From Eimeria necatrix (taxonomy: Eukaryota; Apicomplexa; Conoidasida; Eucoccidiorida; Eimeriidae), in the NCBI RefSeq assembly GCF_000499385.1, contig NW_013654372.1, forward strand, positions 2,501 to 26,978: a stretch of DNA of 24,478 nucleotides, given 5' to 3'. Below the pieces are notes generated by a model. That model did not search any database. It had not been told where the DNA came from and worked only from the letters and a program-made list of their open reading frames with translations. The position numbers and the translations under genes are program-made. This document shows, piece after piece, positions 17,216 through 24,478 of this stretch (position 1 is the stretch's first letter; every line of letters begins with the position of its first letter).

Positions 17216-17886
17216 GGCGCTGCAGCGAGCTGCTGCTGCAGCACAACTGGCGGGGCTTTTTCGGATTTTCTTCGATAACAATGAATTAAAATGTCTTTTT
17301 GTTCAAAATAAACTCAAAAAAGGCGAAAACTCTGCGCAAAATGCCCCATCTCGCGCCGGGGCCCGCGACTCGACAGTGCCTAGTGTATGTGGAGGCTCAA
17401 CTAGCCGTGCGCTGCGCGCAGCAGCAGCAGCGGCAGCAGCGACGGCCTGCGTCTTAAATTCTTTTTTATTTTTAATTTATTATTTCTTTTTAATTTAATT
17501 TGCAAGAAAAGCGGCCAAGAGCTGCGCAGCGAGCGCGCTAAAGGCCGTTTCCGCGTTGCCTGTCGAACTGCGGGCGGGCGCATGCTGGCGAGCAGCGGCG
17601 GGAGGGCCGAAGAGCTGTTAAAAACGTTTCTTTTGGATTTTTTCTCCGCAATTAAATTGCAAAACGCAATTTGCGAATTATTTCGGTGGTTTATTGCATG
17701 CGATCTCGGCGGATCTCGCGGGATCGCAGGCGGAAGCCCCGGCTGTGGGGGCTCTCCTGCGGGGCCACAGCCCCGAAGTTGAACTGCTGCGCTGCGCGCA
17801 GCAATTCAAGTCCAGCAGCAAATTAAATTGCAGAAAAGTCTTTTATTTATATTAGGGTTTTCCGAGCGGCGGAGAGGATTTCGAAA
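17166..17886. promoter_or_regulatory. divergent intergenic region between Ala-rich gene and RPS18
   Basis: It must carry promoters for both genes. It holds a CTG tract (17181-17216), a GC-rich patch with a GCATGC (17697-17702) and imperfect inverted repeats near 17779-17809. No dispersed GGTGTAC palindrome copy was seen in it. Confidence 0.4.
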
Positions 17887-18221
17887 ATGTCGCTGCGAGC
17901 CACGAACATGGCGGACTTCCAGCACATCCTGCGGGTGCTGAACACCAACGTGGACGGCCGGGAAAAGGTAGTAATCGCTCTCACTGCAATTCGAGGAATT
18001 GGAAGAAGAATCAGCACTTTAATTTGCAAAAAAGCCGACATCGACACCGACAAAAGGGCCGGCGAACTCACGGCGGACGAGATCAGCAAGGTGCGCTGCG
18101 CTGGGGTGTACGTACACCGCGCCGCCGCAGCTTTCCGCGCTGCCCCCACCACTTCTCGCACTTCTTTTCTTCTTCCACTTCTTCCCCGCTTTCTTCGCCG
18201 CTCCCGACTTTAAATGCCTTT

Positions 18222-18277
<56 letters not shown>

Positions 18278-18517
18278 ATCTGCTGCCAGCAGCAGTTCCT
18301 TTCCGCTTTCCTCTTTTGAACTTTCCACTTCTCCGACTTTTCTCTTTCTTGCTGCGCGGAAGCAGCAGCTGCTGCCACCCTCTTCTCCAGACTTTTATTT
18401 CTTTTTTTTATTTCTTTTTCCATTTTTCATTTAATTTCCTGTTTTCCATTACTTCTCTTCCCTGTGCCCGTTTCACTTCATTTCACCTCCCGCTGCCGCT
18501 GCTGCCGCCGCTGCCGC

Positions 18518-18559
<42 letters not shown>

Positions 18560-18825
18560 AGATCGTGGCGATCGTGGCGAGTCCGACTCAGTTCAGCATT
18601 CCGTTTTGGTTTTTGAATCGGCAAAAAGACGTCAAAGACGGAAAGTCCCGCCACGTCTCCGCCAACAACTTGGACTCCGTCTGGCGCGAAGACTTCGAAA
18701 GACTGAAGAAGATGCGGCTCCACAGGGGCCTGCGTCACTACTGGGGCCTGAAGGTCCGCGGGCAGCACACGAAGACAACTGGCAGACACGGGAGGACTGT
18801 TGGAGTCGCCAAGAAGAAGGCTTGA
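17887..18825 (+). CDS. RPS18: 40S ribosomal protein S18 (uS13), 2 exons
   Basis: Exons are 17887-18090 and 18562-18825, joined in phase 0, giving 155 aa against 152 in human S18. The product sits in the head of the small ribosomal subunit and contacts tRNA and the large subunit. Recognisable blocks: [19 protein letters not shown] near the N-terminus, AIRGIGRR (helix-hairpin type RNA-binding region), [18 protein letters not shown], then in exon 2 [33 protein letters not shown], and the basic tail [20 protein letters not shown]. The 471-nt intron starts GTGCGC, carries an exact GGTGTACGTACACC 14 nt after the donor, and ends with a long CTG tract running straight into the CAG acceptor. A TATTAG about 30 nt before the ATG could be the acceptor of a 5'-UTR intron. 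Confidence 0.98.
18105..18118. repeat. palindrome GGTGTACGTACACC (exact), RPS18 intron
   Basis: Starts 14 nt after the GT donor. Confidence 0.95.
18225..18275 (+). repeat. CTG tract in the RPS18 intron
   Basis: About 17 CTG units on the coding strand, mid-intron. Confidence 0.95.
18517..18561 (+). repeat. CTG tract forming the 3' end of the RPS18 intron
   Basis: About 14 CTG units after a CCGCTGCCG stretch, ending in the CAG acceptor with no other pyrimidine tract in between. Confidence 0.95.
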
Positions 18826-18949
18826 GCTGCTGCTGCTGCTGCTCCTGCTGCTGCTGCTGCTGCTGCAGCAGCAGCGAGAACTGCGGTTCGGGGGCTGGTT
18901 TTTGCAGAGATAGGCGAGACAGAGGCGTCGAGCCACTGCTGCTGCTGCT

Positions 18950-18986
<37 letters not shown>

Positions 18987-19099
18987 TGGTAGTAGTGGGG
19001 GGGCAGGGTAGTGGAAGTAGAAAAGAAAGGAGTTGGAAAAGAATTAAAAAGAAAAAGTTTTAAAACTCCAAAAAATGTTTTCGAACTTCCACAGCAGCA

Positions 19100-19138
<39 letters not shown>

Positions 19139-19139
19139 A

Positions 19140-19153
19140 GGTGTACAGACACC
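19140..19153. repeat. palindrome variant GGTGTACAGACACC
   Basis: It directly follows a CTG tract, downstream of RPS18. Confidence 0.85.
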
Positions 19154-19730
19154 TCACGGCTTCCGCTGCACGCAAACTCCGAAAGACTCTCGCGGAATTA
19201 ATTCAAATTTACTCACTTCTCAATTTGAATTTAATTCCATTTGTTTTATCTAATTGCATTTAATTGCATTTATGATTATTTAATTGCATTTATAATTATT
19301 TAATTGCATTTATTTAATTGTATTTATTTAATTGCATTTATTTTATTTAATTCCATTTATAATTATTTAATTGCATTTATTTTATTTAATTGCATTTATT
19401 TTATTTATTTAATTGCAAATAAAAACGCAAATTTAATTGCAAGTTTAATTCCCTGCATGCAGAAACCACTTTTAATTTATTTAATTTAATTCATTTAAAT
19501 GTTCCATTAAGTGTTTTATTTCGCACTTTAAACTTTTATTTGTTTTTGAATTTATTTATTATTTATTTATCTATTTATTTATTATTTATTTATTTATTAT
19601 TTATTTATTTATTTATTATTTATTTATTTATTTATTTATTATTTATTTATTTATTTATTTATTTTTGAATTTCAAAATTGGGATTTACTTCGAGGGCGGA
19701 AGACTGGCTGTGGGTCGCTGCTGCAGCTGA

Positions 19731-19744
19731 GGTGTACGTACACC
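19731..19744. repeat. palindrome GGTGTACGTACACC (exact)
   Basis: 63 bp beyond the stop of the minus-strand Gln-rich gene, so in its 3' flank. Confidence 0.95.
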
Positions 19745-19806
19745 GCAAGGACACAGCACAAAGGGGGAAATGAAAGCAGCAGCAAAAAAGCTTTTTTAAA
19801 TTAATT

Positions 19807-20245
19807 TTAAAGTGTTTGTGTCTGCTGCTGCTCGTTTTGTGTCTCACTGCTGCTGCTGCTGCTGCTGCTGCGCAAATGTCGAGAGTTTGCTGCAGCAGTC
19901 GGGCTTGGAGGCGGTGCTGCTGCTGCTTCTTTTGCTGCAGAGTCTGCTGCTGCAGTGTCTGCTGCTGCAGCGTCTGCTGCTGCTGCTTCTGTTGCTCCAG
20001 CTTCAGCTGCTGCAGCGTCTGCTGCTGCAGCGTCTGCTGCTGCAGTAGCTGCTGCGGTCACACTGCGCTGCTGCTGCTGCAGCAGCACTTGCTGTTCGTG
20101 GAGGCGCTGCTGCTGCAGCTGTTGCTGTTCCTGGAGGCGCTGCTGCTGCAGCTGTTGCTGCTGCTGCTGCCGCTGCAGCTGTTTTTGCATCTCCTGCAGC
20201 TGTTTCTGCCGCTGCATGAACTGCTGCTGGTCACTCACTTCCTGC

Positions 20246-20294
<49 letters not shown>

Positions 20295-20328
20295 AGGCGA
20301 GCCGCTGCTCTTCTCTTTCCGCCCGCAT
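19807..20328 (-). CDS. Gln-rich coiled-coil / Ala-rich low-complexity protein (hypothetical)
   Basis: The frame is open from at least 20344 to the TAA at 19807; the first in-frame ATG is at 20328 (MRAEREEQRLALE), giving 173 aa. A Gln run of about 17 follows, then a charged coiled-coil-like stretch (EVSDQQQFMQRQKQLQEMQK) with Arg/Glu/Leu interrupting Gln, then AAADAAAADAAAAEA-type repeats, PPPSPT, a Ser run and ETQNEQQQTQTL. Interruption of the CAG tracts by codons for charged residues in this frame favours real coding. Just upstream, the minus strand reads GTACGTACAG, a palindrome variant whose CAG could serve as a 3' splice site at 20345, so 20344-20329 may be coding and an upstream exon may exist. 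Function unknown. Confidence 0.55.
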
Positions 20329-20342
20329 TACCTCCCCCGGGA

Positions 20343-20356
20343 ACTGTACGTACACC
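20343..20356. repeat. palindrome variant ACTGTACGTACACC at the start of the Gln-rich gene
   Basis: On the minus strand it reads GGTGTACGTACAGT; its CAG may be used as a 3' splice site. Confidence 0.85.
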
Positions 20357-20476
20357 GCAGACACTCCGCGAAGCAAACAAAGTCATAATATTTATTTCAT
20401 TTAATTATTTAATTAATTTAATTTATTTAATTATTTAATTAATTTAATTTATTTAATTGTTTTATTTATTTAATTT

Positions 20477-20775
20477 TTATTTTAATTCTTGTTTTGCTGC
20501 TGTGCTCGTCAGCCGTACATACACCACGCTGATGAGCAGCAAGACGCAAATGAAGACCAAAAGTCCCTGAAGGCAAAAAAAGAAATAAAATAAAAAAATT
20601 AAAATAAATTAAATAAATAATCAAAAATAAATTAATTAAAATAATCAAAAATAAATTAATTAAAACAAGTCTAAATAAATTAAATAAACAATTAATGGAA
20701 GTTGAATCAAAAGGGCCTTTGCTGCGCTTTGTTTGCTGCTGCTAGCTAGCAGCAAACAAGCTCAATGCAACATTC

Positions 20776-20824
<49 letters not shown>

Positions 20825-21291
20825 ACGTTAATTGTGTTTTGCTGCCACTGCGGCAGTCGGCGGATGCAGCAGCAGCTGCGTTCCTGCGGGAAAAAGGAAA
20901 ACAACATAAAATTGGAATAAAGAAAAAAAGAAATAAAGATTTAAATAAAATAATAATAATAATAAAGAAATAAAGATTTAAATGAAATAAATGATAAAAG
21001 ATTGTAGAAACAAAAGAAGTTTAAAAAATCAAAAAAAGAAAGAAAGTCCAGCAGCAGCAAATAAAACTATACACGAAAGTAAACAAATCATTTCAAACGC
21101 CAGAGCAGCAGCAGCAGCAGCAGCAGCTACATTGTACAACGCCAGCAGCAGCAGCAGCAGCAGCAGCCGCAGCAGCAGCAGCAGCAGCAGCAAATGTCCG
21201 TACTGCCTGTAGCTCTAGCCGTCTGAGGATGCTGGGACTGCGAAGCCAAAAAAGAAAATAAAAACTTCTTTTAAATTCAAATTCAAACAAA

Positions 21292-21322
<31 letters not shown>

Positions 21323-21528
21323 ATTAATTAATTTAATTAATTAATTAATTAATTAATTAATTAAATTAATTAATTAATTAATTAATTAAATTAATTAATT
21401 AATTAATTAAATTAAATTAAATTAAATCACCGAAGAGGCCGCGGGGGCTGCGAGCCAGTCTCTGTGGGCAGTCGAGTTATGTTCGACCTGTAAGTCCGCG
21501 GGCTGCAGCAACACAAGACACGCAACAC

Positions 21529-21575
<47 letters not shown>

Positions 21576-21728
21576 ACTGCTGCTGCTGCTGCTGCTAGCT
21601 GTTGTTGCTGCTGGTGCTGTTGTTGCTGCTGCTGCTGTTGTTGCTGCTGTTATTGTTGCTGCTGCTGTTGTTGCTGCTGCTGCAGTTGCTGCTATTGCTG
21701 CTGCTACTGCTGCTGCTATTGCTGCTGC

Positions 21729-21759
<31 letters not shown>

Positions 21760-21996
21760 CGCTGGATTCAAGAGTTTAAAGTGCAAAATCAAGGAATATA
21801 ACACTAAGAGAGAAGAACTGGAGAAAATTAAGTTCCAAAAAGTTCCATAATTACATTAATCTGAACTTCTTGAAAAAAGAAAAATAAAACTGAGAAGTTT
21901 CGGTGTTTCAAAAAACGCAGACACACGCCGGGTGTACATACACTCCATGCACACCTGAGCTGTCGCTTCTTTCAAACCCCATAAAGATGAAGACGC

Positions 21997-22070
<74 letters not shown>

Positions 22071-22232
22071 AATTGGGGAGAAGGGTCACCTGGAGGCGGG
22101 AGAGTCTTGGGAAGCTGCCGAGGAAACTTGGGCGAGCGAAAGCGCCGAAGACAGCTGGGGGTCTTGAGTGGAAAGGCGATTCGAATTGAGGCCGGCGTGC
22201 GGCGGCGCCGGCGCTGCAGCTGTTTGTTGCAT
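20477..22232 (-). CDS. 131-residue protein with C-terminal membrane helix, 5 exons (hypothetical)
   Basis: On the minus strand the exons are 22232-22090, 21502-21431, 21237-21204, 20883-20827 and 20566-20477. Donors are GTGACC, GTGATT, GTACGG and GTAAGC; acceptors end CTGCAG, TTCGCAG, CCCGCAG and CCTTCAG. Phases chain 2, 2, 0, 0 and the sum is exactly 132 codons with the stop. The start MQQTAAAPAPPHAGL follows a pyrimidine-rich stretch and CAAAATGC. The N-terminal half is Ser/Ala/Pro/Gln-rich; a basic middle part includes SILRRLELQAERSCCCIRRL; the C-terminus is a clear helix, GLLVFICVLLLISVVYV, followed by RLTSTAAKQELK. This layout suits a tail-anchored or single-pass protein with its N-terminus in the cytosol, which is inference. 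It is not a SNARE that I can recognise. The 34-nt exon (donor GTACGG) is the weakest; an unseen exon of 3n length in the first intron is possible. Confidence 0.62.
20512..20525. repeat. palindrome variant GCCGTACATACACC inside the last exon of the 131-aa protein
   Basis: Two mismatches; on the minus strand it codes for part of VVYVRL at the end of the membrane helix. Confidence 0.5.
20779..20822. repeat. CTG tract (CAG on the coding minus strand) just after a 5' splice site
   Basis: About 14 units. On the minus strand the 19-codon exon ends, GTAAGC follows, and the CAG tract begins at once. Confidence 0.9.
21103..21192. repeat. two CAG tracts in a minus-strand intron
   Basis: Blocks at 21103-21126 and 21143-21192, read as CTG on the minus coding strand. 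Confidence 0.9.
21290..21427. repeat. AATA and AATT microsatellites
   Basis: (AAAT)n at 21290-21322 followed by (TTAA)n with TTTAATTAA steps, inside an intron of the 131-aa protein gene. Confidence 0.9.
21529..21765 (+). repeat. imperfect CTG array with TTG, TTA, CTA variants
   Basis: About 78 triplets. From 21602 most interruptions keep a leucine codon on plus; the plus frame continues into GFKSLKCKIKEYNTKREELE and stops at 21850. It lies within an intron of the minus-strand gene. Confidence 0.85.
21931..21944. repeat. palindrome variant GGTGTACATACACT, intron 1 of the 131-aa protein gene
   Basis: Two mismatches; 145 nt after the minus-strand donor. Confidence 0.6.
21999..22069. repeat. 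adjacent CAG and CTG tracts (inverted)
   Basis: About 13 CAG units followed directly by about 10 CTG units at the AGCAGCTGCTGC junction, giving a long near-perfect hairpin in intron 1 of the 131-aa protein gene. Confidence 0.92.
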
Positions 22233-23168
22233 TTTGAAAAAGAAATAAAATAAAAAGAAATTTAAATGAAAAGAAAGCAGCAAAGTGCAGCAAAGTTTGC
22301 GGATCAGGGAGCTCTGCTTGCTGCAGCTGCAGTGTGCGAGGCTCCTCGATTCAAGAGTGGTCCGCAGACGCCGCGGGTCTGCAGATTCGCGATAAAACGA
22401 TGAAAAAGAATCAAACAAACATTCATAAACGAAAACGAATTACTTTAAACGAAAATAATAAACTGAACGGCCGAAAACGCGAAGAAGAGATGCGGCGGCG
22501 GCGGGCGCTCAGGTGTACAGACACCGCGCGGGCGGGGCGCAAACGCCCGCGTCACCGCCGATGCTCTCTCCGTTTATTTCGCCGTTTTTCCCCTTAATTA
22601 AAAACAAAGGAGATTTTTAAATATAAAATTGTTTTTTATTTTTGAAAATAAATCCAGAATTGGCTTTATTCCGCGTTTTACTTCAAAGAAATGCGCTCGC
22701 TGTCGCCTGCCAGCGCTGACCGCCGCCGACGCGTCGAGATCTGCTTCTGAATTGCAAATAAATGAAGCAAATAAACGAATTATAAATGCATTTATGTTTT
22801 AAAAACAAAAAAATAAATTAAAAATAAAATTAAATTCAAAATTCAAACCAAAATTCAAATCCGGGACTTCAAAAACTATTTAAAGCCTCCTTCCCCCTCC
22901 TGTCTCGAGTGACCTTCAGAGCTGAAGCCCTCATAACCCTTTTATTCTTTTTATTTATTTATTTTTAAAACTAAAATAATAAATTTCAATTTATTTATTT
23001 CTTAAAATCTATTTTTAATTCTTTTATTTGTTTTCAAAACCAAAACAAAAGAACTGAACTGCAGACACTCAGCAAAGCCATTTCAGCTTTCTCAAAAGAC
23101 TCTTTTTGCTTTTCTTCAAAACTTTTATTTTAAATAAAATAAAACAATTAACTGCAAATGAACTTCAT

Positions 23169-23223
<55 letters not shown>

Positions 23224-23302
23224 TTCATTCATTTATTTACTTGTTCACTTACTTAGACATTTTGGCCAAACTTCTGCAAAATGGCCTTAGACCATTTGCT
23301 GC

Positions 23303-23336
<34 letters not shown>

Positions 23337-23530
23337 CGAAGCACTTATTAGGTGCACTTCTGAAAGGTTATTTTCATTTTTTTCCAAATATAAGCCCAAA
23401 CAAAAGTCTAAAATGCAATTAACAAATATTGAATCTAAATAAATATTAAATCTAAAGTGGAATTATTAAATATTTAAAAAATACTTTTAGTTCCATCTGG
23501 CTACGCCAAGACCCTAGCAGCGCCGCAGCT
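22233..23530. other. upstream of the 131-aa protein gene; no gene seen
   Basis: AT-rich DNA with GC patches at 22480-22570 and 22690-22745, a palindrome variant at 22512, a (TTTA)n run at 23165-23235 and a CTG tract at 23299-23337. Confidence 0.5.
22512..22525. repeat. palindrome variant GGTGTACAGACACC
   Basis: 280 bp upstream of the ATG of the 131-aa protein gene, in a GC-rich patch. Confidence 0.85.
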
Positions 23531-23541
23531 GTACGTACACC
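23528..23541. repeat. palindrome variant GCTGTACGTACACC
   Basis: One mismatch, directly before the degenerate CTG array. Confidence 0.85.
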
Positions 23542-23547
23542 GCAGCG

Positions 23548-23807
23548 CACAAGCTGCCTTTGCTGCTGCTGCTGCTGCTTCTGTTGCTGCTGCTGCTGCT
23601 CCTGCTGCTACTGCTGCTGCTTCTGCTGCTACTGCTTCTGCTATTGCTTCTGCTGCTACTGCTTCTGCTGCTACTGCTTCTGTTTCTGCTGCTACTGCTT
23701 TGCCGCTACTGCTTTGCTGCTGTTGCTTCGCTGCTGCTGCTGCTGCTGCTGCCGCAGCTGTTGCTGCTGCTGCTGCTGCTGCCGCAGCTGTTGCTGCTGC
23801 TGCTGCA
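23548..23807 (+). repeat. degenerate CTG array using CTT, CTC, CTA, TTG
   Basis: About 86 triplets. A 15-bp sub-unit CTGCTACTGCTTCTG recurs, and later a GCTGCCGCAGCTGTT unit is duplicated. Plus reads poly-Leu; minus reads an open Ala/Glu/Val frame. Confidence 0.85.
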
Positions 23808-24116
23808 CCAGAGTTTCATTTGAATTCGAATGGAATAGAGTTTCATTTAATTCGAAGGAAAAGGTTCCTGCAGGCGTTTAGCACCTCCTCTGGCCTGGAG
23901 CTGCAAACCCTAAACCCTAAACCCTAAACCCTAAACCCTAGGGCGTGGAGCCTCAAGTTCGTTTCCCTCTCGGGAGCTGCAAACCCTAAACCCTAAACCC
24001 TAGAGCTCCGCGAGGAAGCCCGCATTGCCCTTCCTAGGGTTTCGGGTTTGCGGCGGTTTGGAGCTGCGGGCGCGGGGCCCGCGAGGGTTTAGGGTTTAGG
24101 GTTTAGGGTTTAGGGT
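23808..24116. repeat. inverted telomere-type arrays separated by GC-rich DNA
   Basis: CCCTAAA arrays at 23905-23941 and 23981-24003 face TTTAGGG units at 24036-24047 and 24083-24120. No gene. Confidence 0.9.
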
Positions 24117-24350
24117 TTAGAAGACGAGGGTGGAGATCATGCTGCCGAGGGACTGCAGCAGCGTGTCCGTCATCAGCTGATCTAGGGTTTGCTGAATCCG
24201 CATTTTTGCATCTATTTGTCCAGCTCTGTCGACGAGAAGTTGTTCGGGTTTCTTTTTTATTTCTTCTTCAATCATTGAGGTGTATCGACAGCTCAGCTCC
24301 TTCAAAGACGCGATGCTTTCCTCCCGCTCCTCCTGGTGCTCTTGGAAGTT
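24117..24350 (-). CDS. last exon of a helical, coiled-coil-like protein (partial, runs off right edge)
   Basis: The exon starts after GGTGCTTGCAG (acceptor at 24351-24352, phase 0) and runs 77 codons to a TAA at 24119-24117. It has no CAG tract and normal amino-acid use: NFQEHQEEREESIASLKEL, then IEEEIKKKPEQLLVDRAGQI, then KMRIQQTLDQLMTDTLLQSL and a hydrophobic end GSMISTLVF. It is predicted helical and heptad-like, Glu/Lys-rich at the start. The upstream intron contains CCCTAAA repeats on the coding strand, and the stop codon lies inside a TTTAGGG array. The preceding exons are outside the window. I do not recognise the family. Confidence 0.62.
   Translation of the reverse strand, partial: NFQEHQEEREESIASLKELSCRYTSMIEEEIKKKPEQLLVDRAGQIDAKMRIQQTLDQLMTDTLLQSLGSMISTLVF
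24279..24292. repeat. palindrome variant GGTGTATCGACAGC inside the right-edge exon
   Basis: Degenerate copy translated as LSCRYTS on the minus strand; may be chance or an exonised copy. Confidence 0.4.
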
Positions 24351-24363
24351 CTGCAAGCACCGG

Positions 24364-24388
24364 CCAGGGTTTAGGGTTTAGGGTTTGA
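24364..24388 (+). repeat. TTTAGGG units in the intron of the right-edge gene
   Basis: About three TTTAGGG units, 13 nt upstream (on the minus strand) of the acceptor of the 24350-24117 exon. Confidence 0.9.
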
Positions 24389-24394
24389 GGCCCT

Positions 24395-24411
24395 GCAGCA
24401 GCAGCAGCAGC

Positions 24412-24478
<67 letters not shown>
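24395..24478. repeat. CAG tract at the right edge
   Basis: About 27 CAG units with one interruption, running off the window. Confidence 0.95.

Larger units (their letters stand above)
18826..19806. other. RPS18 3' region and AT-rich spacer
   Basis: CTG then CAG tracts right after the RPS18 stop (18826-18870, 18940-18981) can pair with each other. A 62-codon frame at 19075-19263 (MFSNFHSSTP, then Ala run, then VYRHLTASAARKLRKTLAEL) includes a palindrome variant and is probably not a gene. TTTAATTGCATTTAT repeats fill 19253-19410 and (ATTT)n 19550-19665. Confidence 0.45.
1..24478. repeat. dispersed CAG/CTG trinucleotide tracts (window-wide list)
   Basis: Tracts of eight or more units not listed separately: 769-804, 1234-1272, 1421-1463, 2338-2364, 3731-3762, 5012-5044, 5681-5728 (16 Gln in the SPIRAL1-like protein), 6380-6427, 10373-10406, 10735-10774, 11010-11041, 11142-11184, 11257-11297 (Ala run in ISP), 13810-13833, 15857-15889, 16036-16064, 16531-16558, 17181-17216, 18947-18981, 19104-19138, 20240-20291 (Gln run in the minus-strand gene). 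Boundaries are approximate. Confidence 0.9.

Noticed and set aside
17582..17782. 66-codon plus frame before RPS18
   Set aside because: It lies in the divergent promoter region, with no motif or splice support.
19075..19263. 62-codon frame with Ala run and VYRHLTASAARKLRKTLAEL
   Set aside because: ATG context and C-terminal AT-rich part look non-coding, and the frame passes through a CTG tract and a palindrome variant; no supporting splice site.
164..24292. Palindromes as terminal repeats of one transposon type
   Set aside because: Spacing between neighbours varies from 2 bp to over 3 kb and no shared internal sequence is seen, so they do not bound a common element in this window.

Overview
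The window looks like nuclear DNA of a coccidian apicomplexan, most likely an Eimeria species. Three things point there. CAG/CTG trinucleotide tracts occur every few hundred bases and encode Gln, Ala or Ser runs in exons. Interstitial telomere-type repeats (TTTAGGG/CCCTAAA) are scattered throughout. There is a gene for an apicomplexan-specific inner membrane complex protein (ISP family). The background is AT-rich intergenic and intronic DNA with GC-rich islands, and the genes have several introns. No bacterial operon, tRNA, rRNA, CRISPR array or recognisable transposase was seen.

Genes supported by splice phase and protein features, left to right: a SPIRAL1-like (Jupiter/HN1-type) microtubule protein in four exons (5133-6089, +), starting with a 4-nt exon and ending with a 14-nt exon; a 62-residue two-helix membrane protein in three exons (8110-6867, -); an ISP-family protein in three exons (11188-13332, +); a single-exon Ala-rich membrane protein (17165-16086, -); ribosomal protein S18 in two exons (17887-18825, +), divergent from its left neighbour; a Gln-rich coiled-coil protein (20328-19807, -); a 131-residue protein with a C-terminal membrane helix in five exons (22232-20477, -); and the last exon of a helical protein entering from the right edge (24350-24117, -). 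Weaker exon candidates lie at 299-745, 1287-1411, 1587-1796, 3092-3501 and 6559-6822.

The most striking signal is a dispersed palindrome, GGTGTACGTACACC. I count 12 exact copies and 15 close variants in 24.5 kb, while chance predicts about one ten-thousandth of one exact copy. Exact copies lie in introns and flanks of the supported genes and never in their exons; a few degenerate copies do fall in exons. I know of no described element or protein that explains it.

Two further patterns concern splicing. Long CTG tracts on the coding strand abut 3' splice sites (S18, the SPIRAL1-like gene, the two-helix gene), while CAG on the coding strand is found inside exons. One ISP intron consists largely of TTTAGGG repeats, and the right-edge exon is bracketed by telomere-type repeats that supply its stop codon. 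Other structures are long perfect inverted repeats (819-850, 2739-2784, 3569-3616, 5501-5555), an 84-95 bp minisatellite (13800-14430) and inverted telomere-repeat pairs.
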